Source of the DNA: an uncultured Acholeplasmatales bacterium
Lineage (GTDB): Bacteria; Bacillota_I; Bacilli_A; Acholeplasmatales; Anaeroplasmataceae
NCBI GenBank assembly: GCA_944324805.1
Contig: CALUXS010000007.1
Location: 37,003 to 101,002 of the forward strand
Direction: 5' to 3'
Length of the DNA: 64,000 bases
Below, one piece after another: positions 1 through 8,225 of the stretch (positions within the stretch are counted from its first letter, which is position 1; each line of letters starts with the position of its first letter). The translations under genes and the position numbers were made by a program. The notes beneath the pieces were generated by a model that had not been told where the DNA came from, searched no databases, and worked only from the letters and a program-made list of their open reading frames with translations.

Positions 1-460
1 AAAAATCACTTAAAACGCTGTTTTGTTGAACTTTATTATCTACATACTCAAGCATTCTAGTCATTGAACTATTAGTAACTAGAATGAATTTAATATTATT
101 TATTCCGTTAAATCGGAATGAATTTGCCTCCTCAAAGCGAAAAGGATTAGAAGCTAAAAATACTAGTGTATCATCTTCCTTTGTGAAAGGAAGCATTTGT
201 AGTTCAATTAACTTTTCTCTAGGAAGTGTATTAATTAAATCCAGGTCTAATTCTGTTAACTGACATACCCTAAATTCTACTCCTAAAAATTTACCTAAAT
301 GACGGTAAATATCCTCTTCACTTAGTATACTATCCTTACTCAATTCGGTAAATAATGGGGATGCATTAAGCTCTGAACGTGTATAATATTCTTTAACAAT
401 ATTAGGTTTTAAGACTCTTTTCGCAACTAAATATTTTCCAAATAATTCATTAAAAATCAT
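1..460 (-). CDS. Type IV pilus assembly ATPase PilB/GspE family, N-terminal part (partial)
   Basis: The gene starts with ATG at 460, 10 bases after a clear AGGAGG ribosome site, and runs off the left edge. About 153 residues are visible. They look like the MshEN/T2SSE N-terminal domain of pilus-extension ATPases: a helical start, then a segment ending in PREKLIELQMLPF, then the hallmark TLVFLASNPF strand, which matches the usual VAxxDP region. The ATPase core (Walker A/B) lies outside the window, so the call rests on this domain and on context: pilC and pilD follow directly. PilB would be the cytoplasmic motor that polymerises pilins. It could be ComGA-like, but the extended N-terminal domain favours PilB/GspE. 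Confidence 0.75.
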   Translation of the reverse strand, partial: MIFNELFGKYLVAKRVLKPNIVKEYYTRSELNASPLFTELSKDSILSEEDIYRHLGKFLGVEFRVCQLTELDLDLINTLPREKLIELQMLPFTKEDDTLVFLASNPFRFEEANSFRFNGINNIKFILVTNSSMTRMLEYVDNKVQQNSVLSDF

Positions 461-470
461 ACTTTTCCTC

Positions 471-1679
471 CTAAATACTTTGCATCAAAGAAATAATTGG
501 TAATAAGACTGACAAAATAACTACCGCAACAATTCCACCTAAGAATATTATCATAATAGGCTCTAAGGCTGCTGTTGCCTTTTGAATAGATGATTCTACC
601 TGCTCATCAAAGTAATTACTTGTTGCCTCTAATACTTCTTCTATGTTTCCACTTTTTTCACCAACATTAATCATTTCTGTAAGCATTAATGGAAAAAGTT
701 TTGTATTTTCAATTGCTAAAGCTATTCTTTTACCACGCTTAACCTCATCTATTGTATACTTAAATTTTTCACTAAATACAGCATTTCCTAGCATTCTTCT
801 TAAGTTTTCTAAACAATCAGTAATTGTCATACCACTATTTAAAAGAATAATAAATGCTTTTGAAAAACGTGATGTTATTAAATTTTTCTCAATTCTACCA
901 ATAAATGGCAAATGAAACTTTAGCCAATCTAAAGCGTATCTACCTTTTTTTGTTTTCTTGAAGAATAAATATGCAATTAAAAAAACAATAAAAATACCTG
1001 CTATAATAAAAATAAAGTACATTTTTATAAATTCAGATATTCCCATTACAACTCTAGTAAGTGTAGGAACATCACCACCAAGTTCATTAATTGTTCCTTC
1101 AAATTGAGGTAACACATATAAAGCTAAAAATAATGTTACTACTACAATTAAAACTAACAAAATGATTGGATAAACCATGGCGGTCTTTGCTTTTCTTTTT
1201 ATTTTTCTATCATTTTCATAATAATCTGCTAAGCTTTCTAAAACTTGATCTAAAGAACCTGATACTTCACCAATTCCAATCATATTAACAAAAAAATTTG
1301 GAAATACTTTAGGAAATTTAGCAAATGCCTCTGACAATAAAACTCCTGATTGAATATCCTGATAAACCTGTAATAAAACCTTTTGAAATGGTTTAGAATG
1401 CTTTTGACTCCTCAATGAATTTAAAGAATCACTTATTGAAATTCCAGCTTTTATCATTACTGAAAACTGTCTTAGAAAAGAGATAACCTCATTCATTTTT
1501 ACCTTACTAGAAACTGCAAAGAATAAATTAGGTTCTTTTTCTTTGTAAATTTTAGCTTTTATTAAAAATAAATTTTCTCTTTTTAAATTTGCTCTTAAGC
1601 TAACTTCATCTGTAGCTTCACGATTAAAAGAAACCTTTTTACCTAAAGCATCAATTGCCTCACAAACATAAAGTGCCAT
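471..1679 (-). CDS. pilC: Type IV pilus inner-membrane platform protein PilC/GspF
   Basis: 402 residues from the ATG at 1679, the usual PilC/GspF length. This start overlaps the prepilin peptidase stop (TAATG) and has a GGTGAT ribosome site; a TTG 24 bases upstream has none. Two T2SSF domains are visible, each opening with the family pattern: FLRQFSVMIKAGI near residue 68, and ITSRFSKAFIILLNSGM near residue 270. Three membrane segments lie near residues 165-190, 220-242 and 378-400. PilC is the polytopic platform on which the PilB motor acts to assemble pilins. It sits between pilB and the peptidase gene in one operon. Confidence 0.93.
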   Translation of the reverse strand: MALYVCEAIDALGKKVSFNREATDEVSLRANLKRENLFLIKAKIYKEKEPNLFFAVSSKVKMNEVISFLRQFSVMIKAGISISDSLNSLRSQKHSKPFQKVLLQVYQDIQSGVLLSEAFAKFPKVFPNFFVNMIGIGEVSGSLDQVLESLADYYENDRKIKRKAKTAMVYPIILLVLIVVVTLFLALYVLPQFEGTINELGGDVPTLTRVVMGISEFIKMYFIFIIAGIFIVFLIAYLFFKKTKKGRYALDWLKFHLPFIGRIEKNLITSRFSKAFIILLNSGMTITDCLENLRRMLGNAVFSEKFKYTIDEVKRGKRIALAIENTKLFPLMLTEMINVGEKSGNIEEVLEATSNYFDEQVESSIQKATAALEPIMIIFLGGIVAVVILSVLLPIISLMQSI

Positions 1680-2458
1680 TAAATCACCAACCCTAAATAC
1701 CAATTTATAATATCTTTTCCATAAACCATTGCAATATATATACCAATAATTAAATACGGGCCAAATGCAATCTCTTCTTCTTTATTTTTTATTTTTAATC
1801 CTATTAATAATAAACTAATAATAGACCCAATTAATGAGCCTAATAAAACAGCCAACAAAAGTGCTTTATAGCCTAATAATAAGCCGGCTGTTCCCATTAA
1901 AATTACATCTCCCATTCCTAAGCACTCTCTTTTTAAAAAGAATGCTCCAATAACTCTAATAAGAAAGAAAAAACTAAAACCTACAGCAGCTCCTATTAAA
2001 TATTCAGTAGGGAATTTATTTGCAATTATTGAAAAATAAACAACATATCCTAAACTCAATATTAAAAAAATAATTTGTGTTGTATCATAAATAAAGTGAT
2101 TATAATAATCAATCCCTGCAATTATTAAAAACAACCAAGTTATTAAAAATAAAAACAAAGTGTCTATGCTTATTTTAAATTTTAAATATATAAGTAAAAA
2201 TGAAATTCCACCTAAAAGTTCAAGAATAAAGGAAAACCAACCAATTTTTTCATGACAATATCTACATTTCCCTTTTAATATTAAAAAACTAATAATTGGT
2301 ATATTATCATACCACTTAATTGGTTTATTACAATTACCACAAAATGAATTAGGCTTAACAATACTTATATGCTTAGGAACACGATAAATAACAACTCCAC
2401 TAAAGCTTGCTAAAATTGTTCCTAGTAAGAAACTAAATATACCAAGAATAACATCCAT
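1679..2458 (-). CDS. pilD: Prepilin leader peptidase / N-methyltransferase (A24 family)
   Basis: 259 residues. The cytoplasmic zinc domain is intact: CGNC near residue 40 and CRYC about 25 residues later. The two catalytic aspartates of the A24 aspartic peptidases are present: the first in AGIDYYN near residue 115, the second in the GMGD motif near residue 181. About seven further hydrophobic segments follow. The enzyme cleaves the short basic leader before the conserved Phe of prepilins and methylates the new N terminus. Its substrates would be the GFTLVE and GFSLVE proteins encoded nearby. The start follows a GGGGAG site and the gene overlaps the preceding small pilin gene by 26 bases. Confidence 0.95.
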   Translation of the reverse strand: MDVILGIFSFLLGTILASFSGVVIYRVPKHISIVKPNSFCGNCNKPIKWYDNIPIISFLILKGKCRYCHEKIGWFSFILELLGGISFLLIYLKFKISIDTLFLFLITWLFLIIAGIDYYNHFIYDTTQIIFLILSLGYVVYFSIIANKFPTEYLIGAAVGFSFFFLIRVIGAFFLKRECLGMGDVILMGTAGLLLGYKALLLAVLLGSLIGSIISLLLIGLKIKNKEEEIAFGPYLIIGIYIAMVYGKDIINWYLGLVI

Positions 2459-2645
2459 TTACTACATTCTCCCCTAAATTATTACTACTAGGATTAACAT
2501 ATTCCTCTAAGGCCTCGTAACGTTTTTTTATCATAACAGAATAACGATATACAATTGTAAGCATTGATATGGCTGTTAATGTCATAACAAAGGTTATAAT
2601 AATTGTAACTAATAGAATATATCCATTTTTTCTTGTTTTAGCCAT
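2433..2645 (-). CDS. Short pilin-like membrane protein (PilX/ComGG-like candidate)
   Basis: About 70 residues from the ATG at 2645, chosen because a GGTGG ribosome site lies upstream. The start MAKTRKNGYILLV has the basic leader and Gly of a prepilin, then a 25-residue hydrophobic helix, but no Glu at position 5. The globular part is very short. This resembles minor pilins of the PilX/ComGG kind that drop Glu5, often thought to sit at the pilus tip. No conserved family can be named from sequence alone. It overlaps both neighbours in the pilus operon (8 and 26 bases), so translational coupling is likely. Confidence 0.6.
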   Translation of the reverse strand: MAKTRKNGYILLVTIIITFVMTLTAISMLTIVYRYSVMIKKRYEALEEYVNPSSNNLGENVVNGCYSWYI

Positions 2646-3024
2646 TATAACCACCACCATAATTTAAATCTTCAATTACAAAATATTCCTGTTCTAAATT
2701 AAAAATTGAAACATGTAATTCATTATTAATAAGCTTATAACTTAACTCATATTTAGCATTAATTTCATCTACAATTTTAAAATCACTATCATAGAAAACC
2801 TTACCAAAATCATTTTCATATCCAGAGCCAAAATATGTTGACCAATTAGATTGATTATCATAATAATAATCAATATCGTAACAAATTGATTCAAAATATA
2901 AATATTCTTTTTCCTTTTGATAACCTTTTGTAGCTAGTAAATATGTCGATAAAATTACTACAAAGGAAATAACAAAAATAGAAAGAGCAACCAGTACTTC
3001 TACTAAACTAAAGCCTTTTTTCAT
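2638..3024 (-). CDS. Type IV pilin-like protein (GFSLVE N-methylation motif)
   Basis: 128 residues. The N terminus MKKGFSLVEVLVALSIFVIS is a classic class III prepilin signal: Lys-Lys-Gly leader, cleavage before Phe, Glu at +5, then a hydrophobic helix. The rest is a small Tyr-rich globular domain (residues 35-128) that matches no family I recognise. It is likely a minor pilin processed by the peptidase in the same operon. The start overlaps the end of the PilM-like gene by 4 bases (ATGA), so the two are translationally coupled. Confidence 0.85.
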   Translation of the reverse strand: MKKGFSLVEVLVALSIFVISFVVILSTYLLATKGYQKEKEYLYFESICYDIDYYYDNQSNWSTYFGSGYENDFGKVFYDSDFKIVDEINAKYELSYKLINNELHVSIFNLEQEYFVIEDLNYGGGYNG

Positions 3025-4106
3025 TTTTTTATTCCACTCGCAATATATGGGAAAGTATTAAAATCTATTCTAACAAAATTAAGGCTCGGCAAATAATTTT
3101 CAATTCCTGATTTATCATTTTCATCAATAACACAGAAATTAATTTCTTTCTTTTCTAGTTCCATCTCATGCTTACCTATTAAGGTAGCAAATTTTACTGC
3201 TAATTCATCTAAAGAATTATAAGCAACTGAACTTGTAGAAACTAGTTTGCTATTATTAACATTTAAAAATGTACAAATATTGTCATTAAAGTAAATACAA
3301 GAATAATCATTTTTAATTGGAATTTGCTTATAAAGGTGAATTCCATAAACATTAACTGATGTTATAGTTGTTTTTAAAAGCTTAGCCATTTTTTCAAAAG
3401 GAACAAGTAAAGAATTTGGAATAAAATAAGTCGTAAAAGCATATCCTAAAGCATATTTATGTTCTAATGTAATTAGTTTATAATTACTCTTTGCATTAGG
3501 ATAGCTATTTTTAAGTTCTTTTTGATACATCTTTTGAGCTTTAGAATAACTAATTTTTGGCAATGTAATAACATTACTAAAAATTTCTTTACATGCAAAA
3601 ACAACATCAATCGGATAATGATGGGGAAATTCTTCACTAATAATTTTTGCAATACCATCAATATTAACAAAGTTGCCATTATTCATTTGATAAGAATCTA
3701 ACTTATATACAAAACTTCTTTCTAAATTATTTTTGTTATACACTTTAATCTCAATAAATGGATTGCTTAAATTTGAAAAAAGTAATACCATTCTTCTTCT
3801 CGAAAAATGAGCTGGTTTATGTACCTTATTAATAATATTTAAAGATATATTATCTTTCGCTTCATTATTTGTCTTTTCAGTTTCTTTATTAGTTGCTAAT
3901 TCTTTATTATCTTCAGCAAGAATTTGATCAAAACTTTCTTTAACATCTTCTTTATTAATTTTTTCTTCCTTTTGCATCTTATTTAGGTTGTATGTTTTCC
4001 TAATTCTAAGATCAAACATATAAAGACATACAAAAAGAATCGCTAGAGCTAATATACCTATTATAATGATATAAAATAAAACATTTAAACTTAAATCTAA
4101 AAACAT
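3021..4106 (-). CDS. Membrane-anchored protein with PilM-like (actin/SHS2-like) domain, tentative
   Basis: 361 residues. An N-terminal membrane helix (about residues 5-30) is followed by a charged, Lys/Glu/Asn-rich linker (40-95) and a soluble domain (100-361). The soluble part resembles the SHS2 region of PilM: a VITLPKISYSKAQKMYQKEL stretch near residue 180, where PilM has its lpsis..el..a.e segment, then a strand-rich half. Position inside the pilus operon agrees with a PilM/GspL role, tying cytoplasmic motor parts to the platform. No PilN or PilO genes are seen next to it. The call is by weak pattern plus context; a structure comparison would settle it. Confidence 0.5.
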   Translation of the reverse strand: MFLDLSLNVLFYIIIIGILALAILFVCLYMFDLRIRKTYNLNKMQKEEKINKEDVKESFDQILAEDNKELATNKETEKTNNEAKDNISLNIINKVHKPAHFSRRRMVLLFSNLSNPFIEIKVYNKNNLERSFVYKLDSYQMNNGNFVNIDGIAKIISEEFPHHYPIDVVFACKEIFSNVITLPKISYSKAQKMYQKELKNSYPNAKSNYKLITLEHKYALGYAFTTYFIPNSLLVPFEKMAKLLKTTITSVNVYGIHLYKQIPIKNDYSCIYFNDNICTFLNVNNSKLVSTSSVAYNSLDELAVKFATLIGKHEMELEKKEINFCVIDENDKSGIENYLPSLNFVRIDFNTFPYIASGIKK

Positions 4107-4122
4107 AAACTCACCCTTCTAA

Positions 4123-4479
4123 CTATCTAATAATAAAACTATAGCTTGATAGCTTGCCATCATCATAAATTATTGTACAAATATCATTATTAATATTAAT
4201 TTCTTTTATCAAACTATCATAAACAATAGTCTTCTCATTAATAATAACATCACCATCTATTACAACTACTCCGTCTTTAATATCATTTTTTACTATATAA
4301 TCTCTAACAATAGAAATCTTATATAAATTACTAGAGTTACTAGTTAATTTATTTCCCATTCTAGAAATAAAATATAATGAAGTTATAACAGTTGTTAAAA
4401 TAATTGTTCCACAAGCAATGGCAACTAACAGTTCTACTAATGTAAAACCTTTCTTTTTACTAACCAAACTATCACCCAC
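4123..4479 (-). CDS. Type IV pilin-like protein (GFTLVE)
   Basis: About 114-118 residues. KKKGFTLVELLVAIACGTI is a clear prepilin leader and N-terminal helix with Glu5. The globular part is short (about 80 residues) and ends in SYSFIIR; no further family is recognised. The start is uncertain. The longest frame begins at GTG 4479 with no ribosome site; a TTG at 4467 follows GGGTGAT and gives a shorter leader, which is more typical. It is the first gene of the pilus operon, just downstream of an extended -10 promoter. It could be a minor pilin initiating the fibre. Confidence 0.85.
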   Translation of the reverse strand: MGDSLVSKKKGFTLVELLVAIACGTIILTTVITSLYFISRMGNKLTSNSSNLYKISIVRDYIVKNDIKDGVVVIDGDVIINEKTIVYDSLIKEININNDICTIIYDDGKLSSYSFIIR

Positions 4480-4494
4480 TAAACATATATGTCA

Positions 4495-4503
4495 ATTATA
4501 TCA
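4495..4503 (-). promoter_or_regulatory. Extended -10 promoter of the pilus operon
   Basis: Read on the minus strand, TGATATAAT matches the extended -10 consensus TGnTATAAT. It lies 16 bases before the GTG and 28 bases before the TTG candidate start of the first pilin gene. No good -35 is seen, as is common with extended -10 promoters. Confidence 0.5.
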
Positions 4504-4524
4504 CAAATTAATTATAATTTATTA

Positions 4525-4562
4525 TTTAAAAAAGAAAAAGGAGCTTTTTATAACTCCTTCTT
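4525..4562 (-). terminator. Rho-independent terminator of the major pilin gene
   Basis: On the minus strand AAGGAG and CTCCTT (arms 4554-4559 and 4538-4543) enclose a 10-base loop and are followed by a T-rich tract. It lies 10 bases past the major pilin stop and separates that gene from the pilus operon. Confidence 0.75.
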
Positions 4563-4571
4563 TTATAAAAA

Positions 4572-5036
4572 TTATTCAACCTTAGAACCAACTACTGTAT
4601 TTTCTTCAATATTCCATGTAGCAGCATATTCATCATTAGTATAAACTAAATTACCATTATCAATTGAAAAAGTACCAGGCAAATCTGCTAAATCACTTGA
4701 TAAAGCCTCAATAATAGAATTAACAGTTTCATCATTTGTGACTTCCTCACCTAAACTTTCTTCAGTTGTTCCAGCTTTATTTACACTAATCTTATCAATA
4801 GCAAGTGTAATTATATAGTTTTCCTGATTAAAAGTAACTTTTCTAGAATTTTCTTCTAAAAACTCAGCTTGAATAACTGTTCTAGCTTGTGTCATTTCTC
4901 CTTCAACATTAGAGATTTTAGCCTTTTCAGTAAATGATAAGTATCCAACTACTGATACTGATGCTAGAATTGCTAAAATTGCAATTACTACTAATAGTTC
5001 TACTAATGTAAAACCTTTTTTCTTATTGTTTTTCAT
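4572..5036 (-). CDS. Type IV major pilin (probable)
   Basis: 154 residues. KKKGFTLVELLVVIAILAILASVSVVGYLSF is a textbook prepilin leader and helix, with Glu5 after cleavage before Phe. The globular domain is about 110 residues, has no cysteines and includes SNVEGEMTQARTVIQAEF, similar to the alpha-1 region of GspG/PilE pilins. It stands alone between its own near-consensus promoter and its own terminator. That suggests high expression and supports the major-subunit call. An AAGGAG ribosome site lies 12 bases before ATG. The first 45 residues closely match those of the long pilin-like protein at 11,996-13,786. Confidence 0.85.
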   Translation of the reverse strand: MKNNKKKGFTLVELLVVIAILAILASVSVVGYLSFTEKAKISNVEGEMTQARTVIQAEFLEENSRKVTFNQENYIITLAIDKISVNKAGTTEESLGEEVTNDETVNSIIEALSSDLADLPGTFSIDNGNLVYTNDEYAATWNIEENTVVGSKVE

Positions 5037-5070
5037 TTTTCTATAACTCCTTTTTTAAAATCACAAAAAA

Positions 5071-5099
5071 ATTATATATCTACGATTTTAAAAAGTCAA
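5071..5099 (-). promoter_or_regulatory. Strong sigma-A-type promoter of the major pilin gene
   Basis: On the minus strand TTGACT (5099-5094), a 17-base spacer and TATAAT (5076-5071). This is one of the best consensus matches in the window and lies about 35 bases before the pilin start codon. Confidence 0.8.
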
Positions 5100-5144
5100 T
5101 TTTTTATAAATATTTTTTTATATTTTTACAATAAAATTACTATT

Positions 5145-5182
5145 GAAAAATAAAAAATGGCATAACGATTCATTATGCCATT
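5145..5182 (-). terminator. Rho-independent terminator of the 170-residue membrane protein gene
   Basis: A perfect 10-bp stem, AATGGCATAA with TTATGCCATT (5156-5165 and 5173-5182), with a 7-base loop. On the minus strand it is followed by a T-run. It begins 11 bases after the stop at 5194. Confidence 0.85.
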
Positions 5183-5193
5183 CTTTATGAATT

Positions 5194-5706
5194 TTATCCA
5201 ACTATAGCCTTACCAACTAAGCTTAAACCGCCAATTCCGCAGAATGCAGTTCCTAAATAAGCTCCTGTTGTTGCTTTCATCTTTAATTCTACTAAGCCAC
5301 CTAAAGCATCATAGATTTTCTTTCCTTCTTCAGTTAAAACAGTAAAGTTACCTGCAAATAAGAATAATACTGCAGCAACTATTAGTAAACCGCCACCTAC
5401 AAAGTTTAATAATTTTGATTTTAAAGCTCCTAGAACAATACCAGCAATTACAAGTAATAAAGGTAAGAAATTCATAAAGCTAAATTTTAAAACTTCTATT
5501 TCACCTTTAACAATTGCCAAGTCATAGCTTTCTTTATAACCAAACATTACTTGTAAACCTGTAAAGGTAGCATCATCAATCTTATCTTCTCCTAAATAAA
5601 ATTGAACTGAATCAACAAATAGGAACAAACAAACACCGACAATTGCTAATAAAGCACCAACAGCTAGTAAAGCTAAGCCCTTATTGCTTTTTCTTCTTTT
5701 CGCCAT
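5194..5706 (-). CDS. Hypothetical four-helix membrane protein
   Basis: 170 residues starting MAKRRKSNKG after an AAGGAG site. Hydrophobic segments lie at about residues 10-32, 76-95, 98-118 and 147-168. An external loop after the first helix holds FYLGEDKIDDATFTGLQVMFGYKES. The basic N terminus suggests an inside start. I recognise no family; the layout resembles small membrane proteins common in uncultured gut Bacillota. It is a single-gene unit with its own terminator, between uppP and the major pilin gene. Nothing in the sequence gives a function. Confidence 0.7.
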   Translation of the reverse strand: MAKRRKSNKGLALLAVGALLAIVGVCLFLFVDSVQFYLGEDKIDDATFTGLQVMFGYKESYDLAIVKGEIEVLKFSFMNFLPLLLVIAGIVLGALKSKLLNFVGGGLLIVAAVLFLFAGNFTVLTEEGKKIYDALGGLVELKMKATTGAYLGTAFCGIGGLSLVGKAIVG

Positions 5707-5789
5707 AAATATTCTCCTTTCATCGTATGTCGCTAACTCAATTATACAATTAGAATAGTTTTAAATCAATATTGATATTTATATTTTTT

Positions 5790-6629
5790 TTAAAGAATAT
5801 TTGTTAAAAATAATATTAATAATAAAATGCCTAGGGCAATTCTATAATATCCAAATGGCTTAAAGTCATGCTTTTTGATGAAATTCATTAAAAATCTTAT
5901 TACTAAAATACTAACACCAAAGGCTACTAAAAGGCCTACAGTCAAAAATAATGTTTGATCCATTGTAATGGAATTCTCCATAAAAAATTTAACACCTTTT
6001 AAAAGAGAAGCTCCAAACATAACCGGAATAGATAGGAAAAATGAAAACTCAGCTGCTACAGTTCTATTACAACCAATTAACATTGCTCCTAAAATAGTGA
6101 CACCACTTCTTGATGTTCCAGGTATTACTGCTAGTAGCTGAATAAAACCGATTATTAACGCAGTTCTATAGGTAAGTGATTTTACTTCATTAATTTTAAA
6201 TTCTCTTCTTTTATTCCAAATTTCTAATATAATAAATAAAACACCATAAATAATTAATGTAATACTAACCGTTAAAGCATTATTTAAATACTTTTCTATT
6301 TGATCATCAAATAATAAACCAATAACAGCAGCAGGAAGACAAGCTAAAATAACCTTAAACCACATATGCCATGTAAGTTTTTTTTCCTCGTTGGTTTTTT
6401 CACTTCCAAAAGGCCAAAGCTTATTAAAAAAGCAAATTACTACAGCTATTATAGCTCCTAGCTGAATAGCAACTAAAAAGAAATCCCAAAATGCTGTTCC
6501 ATATTGTTCCTTAACATTTAGCCACTCTTCTAAAATAATCATATGTCCTGTACTACTTACAGGTAACCATTCTGTAATACCTTCAACTAAACCAAATAGG
6601 AAGGCTTTAATAAAATCTAAAAAATTCAT
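5790..6629 (-). CDS. uppP: Undecaprenyl-diphosphatase UppP (BacA)
   Basis: 279 residues, normal for the family. It dephosphorylates undecaprenyl pyrophosphate so the lipid carrier can be reused in cell-wall and glycan synthesis, working in the membrane. Both signature regions are visible: EGITEWLPVSSTGH near residue 16, with the catalytic Glu and the Ser-Ser-Thr-Gly-His segment, and PGTSRSG near residue 170. About eight membrane helices surround them. It starts 12 bases after the cardiolipin synthase gene with an AAGGAG site, so the two form a membrane-lipid operon. Its presence implies a carrier-lipid cycle and hence wall or surface glycan synthesis. Confidence 0.95.
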   Translation of the reverse strand: MNFLDFIKAFLFGLVEGITEWLPVSSTGHMIILEEWLNVKEQYGTAFWDFFLVAIQLGAIIAVVICFFNKLWPFGSEKTNEEKKLTWHMWFKVILACLPAAVIGLLFDDQIEKYLNNALTVSITLIIYGVLFIILEIWNKRREFKINEVKSLTYRTALIIGFIQLLAVIPGTSRSGVTILGAMLIGCNRTVAAEFSFFLSIPVMFGASLLKGVKFFMENSITMDQTLFLTVGLLVAFGVSILVIRFLMNFIKKHDFKPFGYYRIALGILLLILFLTNIL

Positions 6630-6641
6630 TTTTCTTCTCCT

Positions 6642-8174
6642 TTATAACATTGGGGCAAAGATTCTTAATAGAAAGGCAAAGAACTTACTAAAAATATTTC
6701 TCTTTTCCCACGCCTTATATGTAATTAACTCACTCTTGCTTATTGCATCTAAGAAGTCTTCTTCCATCTTCTTTGTTTCTTCTTCGTTAATGATTACAGC
6801 TCCACACTCAAAATGTAAAAATAAACTACGATAGTCCATATTTACAGTCCCACAAAACGCATATTTACTATCTACCATAATATTTTTAGCATGATTAAAG
6901 CCTGGGGTAAATTCATATATTTCAACTCCAGCCTTTAACAAATCACGATAGTGAGCTCTAGTCATCATAAAAACAGTCTTTTTATCTGGTATTTTAGGAA
7001 CTAATAATTTAACATCAATACCACATCTTCTAGCCTGACAAATAGAATTAATCATCTCATCATCAATTATAAAATATGGTGTTGATATATATAAATGATT
7101 ATTAGCAGTAGATATTAATTGTTGGAAAGTATCATAGGCAACGTGCGTATCTCTATCAGGTCCATCTGCAAATGGAATAACGTAATTATTAGGATTGTAT
7201 ACCTCATAATGACTAAAATACATATTTACATCTATGTATTCTTTACTAGATGCATACCACATTAATGCAAACATCACTAAAAAGCTAGATACAGCTTTAC
7301 CCTCATAATACATTGCATTATCACGCCAAAAACCGAATCTTTCTTTCCTATGAATATATTCGTCTGCTAGGTTATCTCCACCACAATATGCATATTTTCC
7401 ATCTATAACAACTATTTTTCTATGGTCTCTGTAATTAATTGCCGGATTAATATTAAATCCAAGTGGCTCATATACGCATAGTTTTAAATTAGGAATTGCT
7501 AAAAATCTTTCCATTGTTTCTTTTTCAAATGTTGCTCTACTTCCTATATCATCATATAAAATTTTTATTTCTACCCCTTCTTTACCCTTCATTTCTAAAA
7601 TAGGTATAATCTCATCTACTAAAGAACCAGTAGAAATAATAAAGAATTCCATAAAAATATATTTTTCTGCTCTTTTCAATCGTTCAAGCATATGCTTATG
7701 CTTATGTGATGCATCATTAAAAAACTTAACGTTTGTGTTATTAAACATTAAATAATTAGATTCTTCATATATCAATCTTGCTATTTTATTCACATTACTA
7801 TCATCAATAATACATGGTTCAAAACGGTACAATTGTTTACTTTTTATGTAAGCATCAAGCTTTCTTTGCTTCCTCCTAGGTAGACGTCTCGAACTATAAT
7901 TCATTAAATATAATACCGAAAAAAATAAAGGCAAAACAGATATTAGTACAACCCATGTTATTTTATATCCCGCACTAGACTCTTTATTTATAACAAAAAG
8001 AATTATGATATAACCAATAATTAAACCAATACCATAAAATAATTTATAATGTTGGAAACTTCCTATAAAAGCCATATAAAATAAAAACAATTGAAATGCT
8101 AATACAAAAAAAGAAACAATTATCATAATTACTTTTTTATACATTGGCGTAGATTGACGTTCATTTTTTAGCAT
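6642..8174 (-). CDS. cls: Cardiolipin synthase (phospholipase D family)
   Basis: 510 residues from the ATG at 8174, which follows AAAGGAGG; a frame 27 bases longer has no such site. Two membrane helices lie within residues 10-75. Two HKD phosphodiesterase motifs are present: HRKIVVID near residue 250, followed by GGDN, and HAKNIMVD near residue 425, followed by GTVNMDYRS. This is the ClsA/YwnE architecture. The enzyme joins two phosphatidylglycerols to give cardiolipin and glycerol at the membrane. It is transcribed with uppP. Confidence 0.93.
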   Translation of the reverse strand: MLKNERQSTPMYKKVIMIIVSFFVLAFQLFLFYMAFIGSFQHYKLFYGIGLIIGYIIILFVINKESSAGYKITWVVLISVLPLFFSVLYLMNYSSRRLPRRKQRKLDAYIKSKQLYRFEPCIIDDSNVNKIARLIYEESNYLMFNNTNVKFFNDASHKHKHMLERLKRAEKYIFMEFFIISTGSLVDEIIPILEMKGKEGVEIKILYDDIGSRATFEKETMERFLAIPNLKLCVYEPLGFNINPAINYRDHRKIVVIDGKYAYCGGDNLADEYIHRKERFGFWRDNAMYYEGKAVSSFLVMFALMWYASSKEYIDVNMYFSHYEVYNPNNYVIPFADGPDRDTHVAYDTFQQLISTANNHLYISTPYFIIDDEMINSICQARRCGIDVKLLVPKIPDKKTVFMMTRAHYRDLLKAGVEIYEFTPGFNHAKNIMVDSKYAFCGTVNMDYRSLFLHFECGAVIINEEETKKMEEDFLDAISKSELITYKAWEKRNIFSKFFAFLLRIFAPML

Positions 8175-8203
8175 AAATAGCCTCCTTTCAAAAAAAGACA
8201 AAA

Positions 8204-8225
8204 AAGAGGGAGTTAATCCCTCTTA
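8204..8225 (-). terminator. Rho-independent terminator overlapping the lipoprotein stop codon
   Basis: On the minus strand AAGAGGGA, a short TTAAC-type loop and TCCCTCTT, then six T. The left arm overlaps the stop codon at 8223. It sits just upstream of the cardiolipin synthase ribosome site. Confidence 0.85.

Noticed and set aside
643..915. Open frame on the plus strand inside pilC
   Set aside because: Antisense to a well-conserved gene, no ribosome site, no family; a shadow of pilC.
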